From an uncultured Bacteroides sp. (GTDB lineage Bacteria; Bacteroidota; Bacteroidia; Bacteroidales; Bacteroidaceae), in contig NZ_OY781099.1 in assembly GCF_963676325.1 (NCBI RefSeq), positions 186,001 through 250,000 of the forward strand: a DNA stretch of 64,000 nt. The letters run 5' to 3'. Positions 25,353-35,204 of the stretch are shown piece after piece. How positions within the stretch are numbered: the stretch's first letter is position 1; the number at the start of each line of letters is the position of its first letter. The translations under genes and the position numbers were made by a program. The notes beneath the pieces were generated by a model. The model saw only the letters and a list, made by a program, of their open reading frames with translations, ran no database searches and was not told the DNA's origin.

Positions 25353-25366
25353 TAAAAACTACTGTT

Positions 25367-28300
25367 ATGAGAATAAGAAGAACCCTGCTTGTATTTCAAT
25401 TTGTTTGTGGCTCCCCGATATTGGTTACTGCTCAGCAGTCCTCACCTATAACTTCTTATGTTCGTTCATTTGAAAATGGGAAAGATCTTTTTCAGCAGAA
25501 GAACTATTCATCTGCCCGTCAGGTTTTAAAAACATTCGTTCAGCAGAAAGAAGATGCTGATTTACTTCAGGAGGCAGAATACATGATTGTATGTACCTCT
25601 TATGAACTAAACGACAAGAATCGCATAGCTGAACTACGCAGATATCTGAATAAATACCCCGATTCCCGTCATGCTAACCGCATAAATTCCTTAATAGCTT
25701 CTGCTTATTATTTCGATAAAAATTATGAGGAAGCGGTTACTTTGTTTAATCAGTGTAACCCCGATCAGTTAAGTAATGAGGAGTGTCAGGATGTAACTTT
25801 CCGTATGGCAATGGCCAACCTGAAAAAAGGAGATCTGGTTCAGTCGGCTACCTGGTTCAGGACTTTGCAACATGTGGGAACAAAATATTCTGCGGACTGT
25901 GTTTATTATCTGGCCTACATTGACTATACAAATAAAGAGTACGATTCTGCACTGAAGGGATTCCTTTCATTAAAGGGAAGCCCGACTTATGATGAGTTAG
26001 CGCCTGCATTCATTGGCGAGATTTATTTGAAACAAAAGAGATATGAAGATGCTGCGAAAGAGGCACAACAATGCATTGACCGATATCCCCATTCTCAGGG
26101 AATAGCTCAGATTCAACGCATCCTGGGAGAATCTTACTATTATACTTCCCAATATTCAAAGGCGGTAGAGGCATTCAATCAATATCTTGCTTCAACGGAG
26201 GTTCCTTCACGGGAAGCACTTTATCTGCTTGGCCTTTCTTATTATGAGACAAACGTATATTCTCAGGCTGCCGAGGTTTTGGGTAAAGTAGTTTCTGTAA
26301 ATGATGCTCTTACTCAAAATGCATACCTTCACCTGGGCTTCTCTTATCTGCAGTCGGTAGAGAAGAGTAAGGCACGAATGGCTTTTGAACAGGCCGCTTC
26401 TTCCGACTTTGATCTGAAAGTAAAGGAAAAAGCGCTTTATAACTATGCTTTGTGTATTCACGAAACCTCATATTCAGCCTTTGGTGAGTCGGTTACTGTT
26501 TTTGAACGCTTCCTGAATGAGTTTCCTTCTTCTGTGTATGCGGAACAAGTGAGCGATTACTTGGTGGAAGTTTATATGAACAGTAAAAGTTATGCTGCCG
26601 CTCTGAAATCTATAGAAAAGATATCACGTCCTGGTACCCGTATCATGGAAGCGAAGCAGAATATATTGTTCCAATTGGGAACGGAGAGCTTTGCCAATGC
26701 TGATTTTGAAAAAGCGATAGGTTATTTTGATCGTTCGCTTGAGATTGGTCAATATAATGCGCAGACTAAAGCGGATACTTATTACTGGAGAGCTGAAGCT
26801 TATTACCGTCAGGAGAAGTTTGCTCAGGCCGGACAAGGTTTTCAGAGTTATTTGCAGCTAACTCAGACAAAGAATACTGAGATGTATTCACTGGCTCATT
26901 ATAATATGGGCTATATTAACTTTAAACAAAAGAACTATTCCACAGCGTTGAACTGGTTCTTAAAATATACTGCTCAGAGCAATATTCAAGATCAGAAAAC
27001 AGTGCTGTCTGATACTTATAACCGTATTGGCGACTGTTATTTCTATTCCAGAGAGTTTGCCACTGCCCGGAAGAATTATGCGAAAGCTGCTGCAACAGAT
27101 CCATCGGCTGGTGACTATGCTCTTTATCAGGATGCATTTGTAGCCGGATTACAGAAGAACTATACCGAGAAGGTTTCGTTGCTGAATCAGTTGATGCAGA
27201 AATATCCTTCTTCACAGTATGTTGATAATGCTCTTTACGAAAAAGGACGGGCTTATGTGATGCAGGGAAGTAATCAACAGGCCATTGCTTCATACAAAGA
27301 GCTGCTGGACCGTTTCCCTTCAAGTGAAATGAGCAAGGTAGCGGCAAGTGAGGTTGGACTTCTATATTATCAGAATGACAATTACGATCAGGCTATTCAG
27401 GCATATAAGAAGGTAATCACTGATTATCAGGGAAGCGATGAGGCTCGTTTGGCTATGCGTGACTTGAAATCTATCTATATTGATCTGAATAAAGTAAATG
27501 AATTTGTAGCTTTCTCCCAGACTGTTTCCGGAATAGGAGCAATTGATGTGACAGAACAGGATTCTATCACTTATCAGGCTGCCGAGAAAGTTTATATGAA
27601 AGGAGATACAGAGAATGCAAAGAAGAGCTTTACTGCTTATCTGCAAAGTTTCCCTACCGGTGCTTTCAGTCTGAATGCTCATTATTATCTGAGTGCTATC
27701 TTTGCTGATCAGAAAAATACAGCCGCAGCGCTGGAACATTCTGCAAAAGTATTAGAGTATCCGAATAACCAGTTCTCAGAAGAGGCAATGGTTATTAATG
27801 CTGGCCTTTTGATGGATGAAAAGAGGTATCAGGAAGCTTTACCAGTTTATAAAAGACTAAAAGAAAAGGCTTCTACAGCAGATAACCTCTCTCTTGCACG
27901 AACAGGAATTCTTCGGAGTGCATATATGGCGGGAGAACAAAAGGATGTTGTTATTGCTGCTACTGAGTTATTATCTAACAAGAAACTTACGCCGGAACTT
28001 GTAAGTGAGGCTACTTACTACAGAGCTAAAGCTTCTTTGTCTTTAAAAGAGGATAAGTCGGCTCTCAAGGATCTGCAAACACTGGCAAAAGATACCCGTA
28101 CACTGTATGGTGCTGAAGCAAAATATTTATTGGCTCAGCTTTACTTCAGTACAGGCGAGAATGCTCTGGCTGAAAAAGAGGTATTGAATTACATTGATCA
28201 GAGCACTCCTCATGCTTATTGGCTGGCTCGTAGCTTTGTACTTCTTTCAGACATCTACGTAGCGATGAACAAGAAGCTGGATGCAAAACAATATTTGCTG

Positions 28301-28375
28301 AGTCTGCAACAGAACTATACAGAGAAGGATGATATTCAGGAGATGATAAACAGCAGGTTGACAAAACTAAAATAA
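25367..28375 (+). CDS. secreted tetratricopeptide-repeat protein
   Basis: 1002 residues from ATG 25367, with a signal peptide (MRIRRTLLVFQFVCGSPILVTAQ). The open frame runs back to 25313, but a promoter lies in that stretch. The mature protein is a nearly unbroken chain of TPR-like helical repeats (A.YYRQ.KFAQAGQGFQSYL, QALPVYKRLKE and similar). Such proteins act as scaffolds, often with outer-membrane partners. The next gene starts 9 bp after the stop and encodes a beta-barrel, so the two probably work together at the outer membrane. Confidence 0.85.
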   Translation: MRIRRTLLVFQFVCGSPILVTAQQSSPITSYVRSFENGKDLFQQKNYSSARQVLKTFVQQKEDADLLQEAEYMIVCTSYELNDKNRIAELRRYLNKYPDSRHANRINSLIASAYYFDKNYEEAVTLFNQCNPDQLSNEECQDVTFRMAMANLKKGDLVQSATWFRTLQHVGTKYSADCVYYLAYIDYTNKEYDSALKGFLSLKGSPTYDELAPAFIGEIYLKQKRYEDAAKEAQQCIDRYPHSQGIAQIQRILGESYYYTSQYSKAVEAFNQYLASTEVPSREALYLLGLSYYETNVYSQAAEVLGKVVSVNDALTQNAYLHLGFSYLQSVEKSKARMAFEQAASSDFDLKVKEKALYNYALCIHETSYSAFGESVTVFERFLNEFPSSVYAEQVSDYLVEVYMNSKSYAAALKSIEKISRPGTRIMEAKQNILFQLGTESFANADFEKAIGYFDRSLEIGQYNAQTKADTYYWRAEAYYRQEKFAQAGQGFQSYLQLTQTKNTEMYSLAHYNMGYINFKQKNYSTALNWFLKYTAQSNIQDQKTVLSDTYNRIGDCYFYSREFATARKNYAKAAATDPSAGDYALYQDAFVAGLQKNYTEKVSLLNQLMQKYPSSQYVDNALYEKGRAYVMQGSNQQAIASYKELLDRFPSSEMSKVAASEVGLLYYQNDNYDQAIQAYKKVITDYQGSDEARLAMRDLKSIYIDLNKVNEFVAFSQTVSGIGAIDVTEQDSITYQAAEKVYMKGDTENAKKSFTAYLQSFPTGAFSLNAHYYLSAIFADQKNTAAALEHSAKVLEYPNNQFSEEAMVINAGLLMDEKRYQEALPVYKRLKEKASTADNLSLARTGILRSAYMAGEQKDVVIAATELLSNKKLTPELVSEATYYRAKASLSLKEDKSALKDLQTLAKDTRTLYGAEAKYLLAQLYFSTGENALAEKEVLNYIDQSTPHAYWLARSFVLLSDIYVAMNKKLDAKQYLLSLQQNYTEKDDIQEMINSRLTKLK

Positions 28376-28384
28376 GTATCGTAT

Positions 28385-30103
28385 ATGAAACAAATAAATA
28401 ATGTGCTGTTTGCCACAGCTTTTTTATCCTTATCGCTTAGTGCAGCAGCCCAGACTGCTAAGACAGCCAAGAAAGATTCAACGCTTAACCGTGTAGTTAT
28501 TGTTGAGAAAGAGTATAATCCGGATATCATGGATGCCTCTAAGGTCAATGTGCTTCCTAAAGTGCAGGAGCCTTCGGTGAGTAAAAAGAAGATAGAATAT
28601 AATACTTCAGTGCTTCCTTTCAGTGCTTTTAGCGACGTGATGAAGCCTGTGACATCTAATCTGGACCAGGAAAAGGCGAAGAGGGGATATGCCCGTCTGG
28701 GATATGGTAACAATGGAAATGTAGATGCTAAGATTAATTATCTGTTTAATCTGTCCAAGCGTGACCAACTCGGTGCATCTGCAAGTCTGGATGGAATGAA
28801 TGGTACCCTGAAACTACCTGAAATATTTGAAACTGCTTATGCTAACAGGAACTGGAAATCCCGTTATTACCGTACAACCCTGGATGTTGATTATCAGCAT
28901 CAGTTTGATAAAATGATTTTTGATGCAGCTCTGAATCTTGGAACTGATAATTTCAATTATCACCCATTCATGGATGCAGCCGACGTACTATATCCTATTG
29001 CAACGGATAAGCAACATCATTCAAAATGGAGCTTGCATGCAGGTCTTGCTTCTTTAGATAAGAGTCTGCCATTGCAGTTTACGGCTGAAACTGATTTTCT
29101 CTCTTTTAAACAATCCTATCCTTATGGATCAACTGAAAGTATCTGGCGCATAAAAGGTGATGTTTATGGACAGATCAGTGAGGGGCAGCATGTAGGAGTT
29201 AAAGCTGAAATGAACAATTTGTTCTATTCCGATGATTCTAACTACTCTTCGCTGAACCTGAACCCCTATTACTCTTTTTCCAATGATTCCTGGAAAGTGA
29301 GGCTTGGTGCGCATGTGGACCTCTCTACTTATGGTAGATATATGGATGGCAGAAATATATCTCCAATCCAGCTGGCCCCGGATTTTGAAGTACAATATCT
29401 TTTTGCGAAAAGTTATGTAGCTTATGTGAAAATGGGAGGCGGCAGAGAACAAAATGATTTTCGTCGTATGGAATCTATGAATCCGTATGCTAATTTTAGC
29501 CGGTTGAATGATTCCTATACTCATCTGGATGCAGTATTAGGACTAAAAGCGAATGTAGGTGGTGGTTTTTGGTTTGATGCTTTTGCCGGATATAAGACGA
29601 TTACAGACGATTTGTGTTTTTATAATTTAGGCTTCTACTCGAATACTAATATGGCTATACTTCGCTTTACGACAGCTGATACGAAATATTTTTATGTTGG
29701 TTCTAATTTAAAGTATAACTATAAGGGTATTGCCGACTTTTCATTAAAAGGGACTTACTATTCATGGCATAATAGCAAATCTTTATATATGCTGATGAAA
29801 CCGAATTTTGATTTGCAATTTAATGCAGATATAAAGATCTTACCCGAACTGGCTGTTAATGCCGGGTATAAGTATATTGGCCGTAATAATGTAGTGTTCT
29901 CATCATCGTTTCCTGAAGAAACATATCATGATATTAAACTTGATCCGATCAATGACCTAAGTTTAGGAGGAACATATAATCTTCAAAAAGGTATTTCAAT
30001 CTTTGCTCGTATCAATAATATCTTAAATCAGACCTATCAGTATAATTATTCATATCCTGCTCAAGGCGTTAATTTTCTTGGAGGGGTAAGTTTCCAATTT
30101 TAG
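28385..30103 (+). CDS. outer-membrane beta-barrel protein, TonB-receptor-like
   Basis: 572 residues with a signal peptide (about 1-22). After a short periplasmic N terminus (RVVIVEKEYNPDI) there is no plug domain, and the remainder is a string of amphipathic beta strands ending LGGVSFQF, with Phe last, as in outer-membrane barrels. The late motif IFARINNILNQTYQYN is typical of the C-terminal strands of TonB-dependent receptors. It may be a receptor-derived barrel that has lost its plug. It overlaps in function with the preceding TPR gene by position (9-bp gap). Confidence 0.8.
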   Translation: MKQINNVLFATAFLSLSLSAAAQTAKTAKKDSTLNRVVIVEKEYNPDIMDASKVNVLPKVQEPSVSKKKIEYNTSVLPFSAFSDVMKPVTSNLDQEKAKRGYARLGYGNNGNVDAKINYLFNLSKRDQLGASASLDGMNGTLKLPEIFETAYANRNWKSRYYRTTLDVDYQHQFDKMIFDAALNLGTDNFNYHPFMDAADVLYPIATDKQHHSKWSLHAGLASLDKSLPLQFTAETDFLSFKQSYPYGSTESIWRIKGDVYGQISEGQHVGVKAEMNNLFYSDDSNYSSLNLNPYYSFSNDSWKVRLGAHVDLSTYGRYMDGRNISPIQLAPDFEVQYLFAKSYVAYVKMGGGREQNDFRRMESMNPYANFSRLNDSYTHLDAVLGLKANVGGGFWFDAFAGYKTITDDLCFYNLGFYSNTNMAILRFTTADTKYFYVGSNLKYNYKGIADFSLKGTYYSWHNSKSLYMLMKPNFDLQFNADIKILPELAVNAGYKYIGRNNVVFSSSFPEETYHDIKLDPINDLSLGGTYNLQKGISIFARINNILNQTYQYNYSYPAQGVNFLGGVSFQF

Positions 30104-30197
30104 CTATATTCTCTGTCTTATAACATAAAAAAAGCTCTTTATTCAAAAAAAAAAGTAGATTCTTTCTATATTATAAGGTGGGGAAATAAGTTTTTTC

Positions 30198-30205
30198 TAC
30201 TTTTG
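30198..30205 (+). promoter_or_regulatory. -7 box before topA
   Basis: TACTTTTG fits the Bacteroides -7 element; no matching TTTG -33 box is seen. It lies 79 bp before ATG 30284. Confidence 0.45.
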
Positions 30206-30283
30206 CGGGCAAAATCGAGATGGATGTAACCTGTTTATGAGAAGTAAAAAGGTGTGCTTCCTCTCATTGCAAAAGAGAATAAT

Positions 30284-32626
30284 ATGCAAAAGAACCTTGT
30301 TATTGTCGAGTCTCCGGCTAAAGCTAAAACAATTGAGAAATTCTTGGGAAAGGATTTTAAAGTTCTTTCCAGCTACGGTCATATCAGAGACCTGAAAAAG
30401 AAAGAATTTAGTATTGATATAGAGAACAACTTTGAGCCGAAGTATGAAATCCCTACTGAAAAGAAGAAACTTGTAAGCGAACTGAAGGCTGAGGCTAGTG
30501 ATGCAGAAACTGTATGGCTGGCTTCCGATGAGGACCGCGAGGGAGAAGCTATTTCATGGCATTTGTATGAGGTTTTAGGACTGAAACCGGAAAATACAAA
30601 GCGAATTGTTTTTCACGAAATTACTAAATCTGCGATATTAAAAGCGATTGAGCAGCCAAGAGATATTGATATCAATCTGGTGAATGCTCAGCAGGCGCGA
30701 CGTATACTTGACCGTATTGTCGGTTTTGAACTATCCCCTGTTCTTTGGAAAAAAGTAAAGCCAGCCTTGTCTGCCGGACGTGTACAGTCTGTAACTGTAC
30801 GTCTTGTTGTGGAACGTGAACGTGAAATTAATGCTTTCAAAGTGGATGCTGCTTTCCGTGTTACCGCTATCTTTATGGTTCCTGAACAGAATGGTAAGCT
30901 TGTGGAGATGAAAGCGGAACTTAGTCGTAGGTTAAAGACTAAAGAAGAAGCTAAAGCTTTCCTTGAAATTTGTAAGAATGCTACCTTCACTATTGAAGAT
31001 ATCAGCATGCGACCTTTGAAAAAGAGTCCGGCTGCACCTTTTACTACTTCAACACTGCAACAGGAAGCTGCCCGCAAACTGGGATTCACTGTGGCTCAGA
31101 CTATGTCAGTAGCGCAGAAACTCTATGAAGCTGGAAAGATCACATATATGCGTACTGACTCCGTGAATCTGTCTGATTATGCGGTAGCGGGAAGTAAAGA
31201 CGCAATTACCAATATAATGGGTGAGGAATATGTGAAACTTCGTCATTTTGAGACTAAGAGCAAAGGCGCTCAGGAGGCTCACGAGGCAATCCGCCCTACT
31301 TACATGGACAAACAGGCTGTTGACGGTACATCTCAGGAAAAGAAACTGTATGACCTGATCTGGAAACGTACTATTGCTTCACAGATGGCAGAGGCTGAAT
31401 TGGAAAAAACCACAGCTACCATTGTTTTAAATAATGCGTCAGAGAAGTTTGTTGCAGTAGGTGAAGTTGTGAAATTCGACGGTTTCCTTCGTGTTTACAA
31501 AGAATCTTTCGATGATGATAATGAACAGGAAGACGAAAGCCGCCTGCTTCCTCCTATGAAAAAGGGACAAGTGCTTGAAAGAAAAGATATTGCTGCTGTA
31601 GAACGCTTTACTCAGCATCCGGCACGCTATACAGAAGCAAGTCTGGTTCGTAAGCTGGAAGAACTGGGAATCGGTCGTCCTTCTACTTATGCTCCTACAA
31701 TCTCTACCATTCAGCAACGTGAATATGTTGTGAAGGAAGATAGAGAAGGGGTAGAACGCTCTTATCAACATCTTTTGTTAGCTGATTCCTCTGTAGTGGA
31801 AACAGTTAAGACAGAAACCGTGGGTGCGGAGAAATCAAAACTCTTCCCTACTGATACCGGTACTGTTGTGAATGACTTTCTTACAGAATATTTCCCTGAT
31901 ATCCTTGATTATAATTTCACGGCAAACGTGGAAAAAGAGTTTGATGAGGTTGCTGATGGAGAGAAGCTATGGACGGATACAATGAGAGATTTCTACTCTA
32001 AGTTTCATCCTTCTGTTGAAAAGACTTTGGCTACTAAAACAGAACATAAGGTAGGTGAGCGTATGCTGGGAATTGAACCGGCTACAGGCAAACCTGTTTC
32101 GGTGAAGATTGGTCGCTTTGGACCGGTTGTTCAGATTGGTTCTGCTGATGATGAAGAAAAGCCTCGTTTTGCTCAGATGAAGAAGGGACAGTCAATGGAG
32201 ACTATCTCTCTTGAAGATGCACTGGAGCTCTTTAAACTGCCTCGTACTTTAGGTGATTTTGAAGATAAAACAGTTGTAATTGGCACAGGCCGTTTTGGTC
32301 CTTATGCTCGTCATGACGCTAAATTTATTTCTCTTCCTAAAGATGCTGATCCAATGGAGATCACTTTAGACGAAGCTATTGAACTGATAAAGGCTAAACG
32401 AATTGCTGAAGCAGAGAAGATAATCAAGACTTTCGAGGAAGAACCTGAACTTCAGATTCTGAACGGACGTTTTGGTCCTTATATTGCTTATAAGAAGACG
32501 AATTATAAAATCCCTAAGGATGTAGTTCCTCAGGATTTAAACTTGGCTACATGCCTTGAAATTGTCCGACTGCAGGATGAAAAGCCTGCCGCTCCAAAGC
32601 GTGGACGATTTGCTAAAAAGAAGTAA
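30284..32626 (+). CDS. topA: DNA topoisomerase I
   Basis: 780 residues from ATG 30284 (MQKNLVIVESPAKAKTIEKFLG); the upstream extension to 30254 is non-homologous. The TOPRIM domain has VIVESPAKAKT and ASDEDREGEAISWH. The catalytic Tyr288 is in ITYMRTDS. The C terminus (about residues 590-780) carries repeats of the form GRFGPxIxxGxxx (GRFGPVVQIG, GRFGPYARHD, GRFGPYIAYK) and a basic tail instead of zinc fingers, the usual Bacteroidetes design. It relaxes negative supercoils. Followed by a strong terminator. Confidence 0.96.
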   Translation: MQKNLVIVESPAKAKTIEKFLGKDFKVLSSYGHIRDLKKKEFSIDIENNFEPKYEIPTEKKKLVSELKAEASDAETVWLASDEDREGEAISWHLYEVLGLKPENTKRIVFHEITKSAILKAIEQPRDIDINLVNAQQARRILDRIVGFELSPVLWKKVKPALSAGRVQSVTVRLVVEREREINAFKVDAAFRVTAIFMVPEQNGKLVEMKAELSRRLKTKEEAKAFLEICKNATFTIEDISMRPLKKSPAAPFTTSTLQQEAARKLGFTVAQTMSVAQKLYEAGKITYMRTDSVNLSDYAVAGSKDAITNIMGEEYVKLRHFETKSKGAQEAHEAIRPTYMDKQAVDGTSQEKKLYDLIWKRTIASQMAEAELEKTTATIVLNNASEKFVAVGEVVKFDGFLRVYKESFDDDNEQEDESRLLPPMKKGQVLERKDIAAVERFTQHPARYTEASLVRKLEELGIGRPSTYAPTISTIQQREYVVKEDREGVERSYQHLLLADSSVVETVKTETVGAEKSKLFPTDTGTVVNDFLTEYFPDILDYNFTANVEKEFDEVADGEKLWTDTMRDFYSKFHPSVEKTLATKTEHKVGERMLGIEPATGKPVSVKIGRFGPVVQIGSADDEEKPRFAQMKKGQSMETISLEDALELFKLPRTLGDFEDKTVVIGTGRFGPYARHDAKFISLPKDADPMEITLDEAIELIKAKRIAEAEKIIKTFEEEPELQILNGRFGPYIAYKKTNYKIPKDVVPQDLNLATCLEIVRLQDEKPAAPKRGRFAKKK

Positions 32627-32654
32627 GAGAAAGATTTAAGATCTTTATAAGATA

Positions 32655-32693
32655 GAAAAAAGTCTGTTGGGCATGGCCTGACAGACTTTTTTT
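32655..32693 (+). terminator. terminator after topA
   Basis: AAAAAAGTCTGT (32657-32668) pairs with ACAGACTTTTTTT (32681-32693) around a 12-nt loop, ending in T7. Confidence 0.85.
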
Positions 32694-32711
32694 ATGTATT
32701 ATATTCAATAA

Positions 32712-32755
32712 AACAGCCTGTACAGGCCAATGAGCTGGCTTGTACAGGCTGAGTT
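32712..32755 (-). terminator. terminator after argS
   Basis: A 16-bp stem with one mismatch (32714-32729 with 32736-32751) and a 6-nt loop. On the minus strand it is followed by TGTTTTATT. It lies 41 bp past the argS stop. Confidence 0.7.
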
Positions 32756-32795
32756 TAATGTATTAAGGGATAGTACTTACTGTCCGGTGAAGATT

Positions 32796-34589
32796 TTACA
32801 TTCTTTCGGGAACATCTATTCCAAGTAACTCCATTCCTGATTTGATAACCTTACCAATATTGGCAGATAATACTAAGCGGAATATTTTTAGATCCTCATT
32901 CTCTTCACGAAGAATGCTAAAATCGTGATAGAACTGGTTGTACTCTTTTACAAGGTCGTAAGTATAGTTGGCGATTACTGATGGACTGTAATCTGTTCCT
33001 GCCTGTTTTACAACTCCGGCAAACTCAGATAACATCTGGATCAATCCTTCTTCTTTTTCACTTAAAGAAGCACTCAAAGGCAAAGTCTCAGGAATAAGAA
33101 TGTTTGCTTCTGCTGCTTTACGAAGAACGGACTGGATACGAGCGTAGGTGTATTGAATAAACGGACCTGTATTACCATTGAAATCGATAGATTCTTTAGG
33201 ATTAAAGGTCATATTCTTGCGTGCATCTACTTTTAGGATAAAGTATTTAAGCGCACCCATTCCTACGATTCGGGAGATGTTATCCGCTTCTTCTTCAGTG
33301 CAGCCGTCCAGTTTGCCCAATTCCTTAGAGGTTTCTTTGGCAGTGCTTACCATCTCTTCTACCAAATCATCAGCATCAACTACAGTTCCTTCACGGGATT
33401 TCATCTTACCTTCAGGTAATTCTACCATTCCGTATGAGAAGTGTACCAGGTCTTTTCCCCACTCGAAGCCTAACTTGTCGAGTAAGATAGAAAGTACCTG
33501 GAAGTGATAGTTCTGTTCGTTACCAACTACATAAATCATTTTGTTGATTGGATAATCAGCAAAGCGCAACTTAGCTGTACCAATATCCTGAGTCATGTAA
33601 ACAGAAGTACCGTCTGAACGAAGCAAAAGTTTGTGGTCAAGTCCCTCTCCGGTAAGGTCGGCCCATACAGAACCATCCTCTTTCTGATAGAAGAAGCCCT
33701 TTTCAAGACCTTCCATCACCTTATCTTTTCCTTCCAGATAAGTTTTTGATTCGTAGTATATCTTATCAAAGCTTACACCCAGTTTCTTGTATGTTTCATT
33801 GAATCCGGCATAAACCCATTCGTTCATCATTTCCCAAAGCTCTCTTACTTCAGGATCTTCGGCTTCCCACTTTATCAACATTTCACGAGCTTCGTTCATC
33901 AGCGGAGACTGTGCTTCAGCTTCCTCTTTGCTAAGACCTTTAGCTTGCAGTTCTGCTAATTCAGCTTTGTAATGCTTGTCAAAAGAAACATAGTAATCTC
34001 CAACCAGATGGTCGCCTTTTTTACCGGATGTTTCAGGTGTTTCACCGTTTCCGTATTTCTGCCATGCAAGCATTGATTTGCAGATATGGATACCGCGGTC
34101 ATTCACAATATTGGTTTTAACCACCTTGTTTCCATTAGCCATCATGATGTTTGCAAGTGCATGACCTAACAGGTTATTACGTACGTGGCCAAGGTGAAGA
34201 GGTTTGTTGGTATTTGGAGAAGAATATTCAATCATTACTAATGGAGAATTCTCATTAGCCGCAATAATTCCATATTGTTTTTCACCATGAATGGAGTTTA
34301 ATAATTCAATCCAGCATGAAGAAGCAATAGTCAGATTTAGAAATCCTTTGATTACATTGAAAGCTGAAATGGAAGAATCGTTAGCCAAAAGGTATTCACC
34401 GATTTCCTGTGCGGTTTGTTCCGGTTTTTTCTTTGACAATTTCAGGAAAGGAAACACAACCAATGTAAGGTGTCCTTCAAACTCTTTTTTGGTTTTTTGC
34501 AGTTGTATCTGTTCGGCAGAAACTTCTTGCCCGTATAGCGATTTCAGTCCGTTAATGACCGATACTGCTATTTTGTTTTCTATATTCAT
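32796..34589 (-). CDS. argS: arginyl-tRNA synthetase
   Basis: 597 residues, normal length for class I ArgRS. The ATP-binding HIGH motif is PLHLGHVRNN (His and Gly at about residue 132-136). The KMSKS-like motif is GKMKSREGTVV. The N-terminal Add-1 domain and the C-terminal DALR anticodon-binding domain (FIQYTYARIQSVLRKA) are present. It charges tRNA-Arg with arginine. A TATCTTTG -7 box lies on the minus strand at 34627-34634. Confidence 0.96.
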   Translation of the reverse strand: MNIENKIAVSVINGLKSLYGQEVSAEQIQLQKTKKEFEGHLTLVVFPFLKLSKKKPEQTAQEIGEYLLANDSSISAFNVIKGFLNLTIASSCWIELLNSIHGEKQYGIIAANENSPLVMIEYSSPNTNKPLHLGHVRNNLLGHALANIMMANGNKVVKTNIVNDRGIHICKSMLAWQKYGNGETPETSGKKGDHLVGDYYVSFDKHYKAELAELQAKGLSKEEAEAQSPLMNEAREMLIKWEAEDPEVRELWEMMNEWVYAGFNETYKKLGVSFDKIYYESKTYLEGKDKVMEGLEKGFFYQKEDGSVWADLTGEGLDHKLLLRSDGTSVYMTQDIGTAKLRFADYPINKMIYVVGNEQNYHFQVLSILLDKLGFEWGKDLVHFSYGMVELPEGKMKSREGTVVDADDLVEEMVSTAKETSKELGKLDGCTEEEADNISRIVGMGALKYFILKVDARKNMTFNPKESIDFNGNTGPFIQYTYARIQSVLRKAAEANILIPETLPLSASLSEKEEGLIQMLSEFAGVVKQAGTDYSPSVIANYTYDLVKEYNQFYHDFSILREENEDLKIFRLVLSANIGKVIKSGMELLGIDVPERM

Positions 34590-34653
34590 ATCTGTATGTG
34601 TTTCTAAATGAGATATTATGAGTGCGCAAAGATAATACTTTCGTGTCAGATAT

Positions 34654-34691
34654 AAAAAAAAGGAGATGCAAACTCTTGCATCTCCTTTTTT
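34654..34691 (-). terminator. terminator after the HU gene
   Basis: GGAGATGCAA pairs with TTGCATCTCC around a 3-nt loop, flanked by A8 and T6, so it could work in both directions between argS and the HU gene. Confidence 0.85.
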
Positions 34692-34708
34692 ATTTCTTAA
34701 AGAATGGC

Positions 34709-34981
34709 TTATTTGATAGCGTCAGCCAATTCAGCGCCAGCTTTAAATTTAGCTACTTTCTTAGCTGGGATAGTGATAGGAGCTTTAGTAGAAGGATTGA
34801 TACCAGTTCTTTCACCTCTTTCACTTACAGAGAATGTTCCGAAACCAACTAAAGAAACTTTCTCACCTGACTTAAGGGTATCTGATACACTAGAAACGAA
34901 AGCGTCAAGAGCTTTCTTAGAATCTGCCTTACTCAAGCCTGATCCTGCTGCGATAGCATTAATAAGTTCTGCCTTATTCAT
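34709..34981 (-). CDS. HU-family DNA-binding protein
   Basis: 90 residues from ATG 34981 (MNKAELINAIAAGSGLSKAD); the frame upstream to 35059 is not protein-like and contains the promoter. It has the full HU fold with the beta-arm motif GERTGINPSTKAPITIP and the FGTFS strand. It compacts DNA and assists recombination and replication. A good Bacteroides promoter precedes it. Monocistronic, with its own terminator. Confidence 0.95.
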   Translation of the reverse strand: MNKAELINAIAAGSGLSKADSKKALDAFVSSVSDTLKSGEKVSLVGFGTFSVSERGERTGINPSTKAPITIPAKKVAKFKAGAELADAIK

Positions 34982-35037
34982 AATTCGTAAATGATTAATT
35001 AATATATGTAACTTAAAAGATAAATCGAAAATCCTCA

Positions 35038-35068
35038 CAAATATAGAGTAACAAAACAATATATCAAA
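35038..35068 (-). promoter_or_regulatory. Bacteroides-type promoter of the HU gene
   Basis: On the minus strand TTTG (35065-35068), 19 nt, TATATTTG (35038-35045). It overlaps the false N-terminal extension. Confidence 0.65.
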
Positions 35069-35150
35069 TATTAAACTTAAAAAAATACGACGGAAAATGA
35101 AAAAAAACTAATAGAATCGGGGTTTTATGCTCTAAAACAGAATTATTTAC

Positions 35151-35158
35151 TACTTTTG
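35151..35158 (+). promoter_or_regulatory. -7 box before the rhomboid genes
   Basis: TACTTTTG, about 47 bp before ATG 35205. A TTTT run near 35123-35126 may serve as -33. Confidence 0.45.
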
Positions 35159-35204
35159 TGTTGTAAAATGCGTCTGAAACCGACTAATAACTTAATTATA
35201 ATAT

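Noticed and set aside
25313..25366. Longer N terminus for the TPR protein
   Set aside because: It overlaps a good promoter and places extra residues before an otherwise clean signal peptide.
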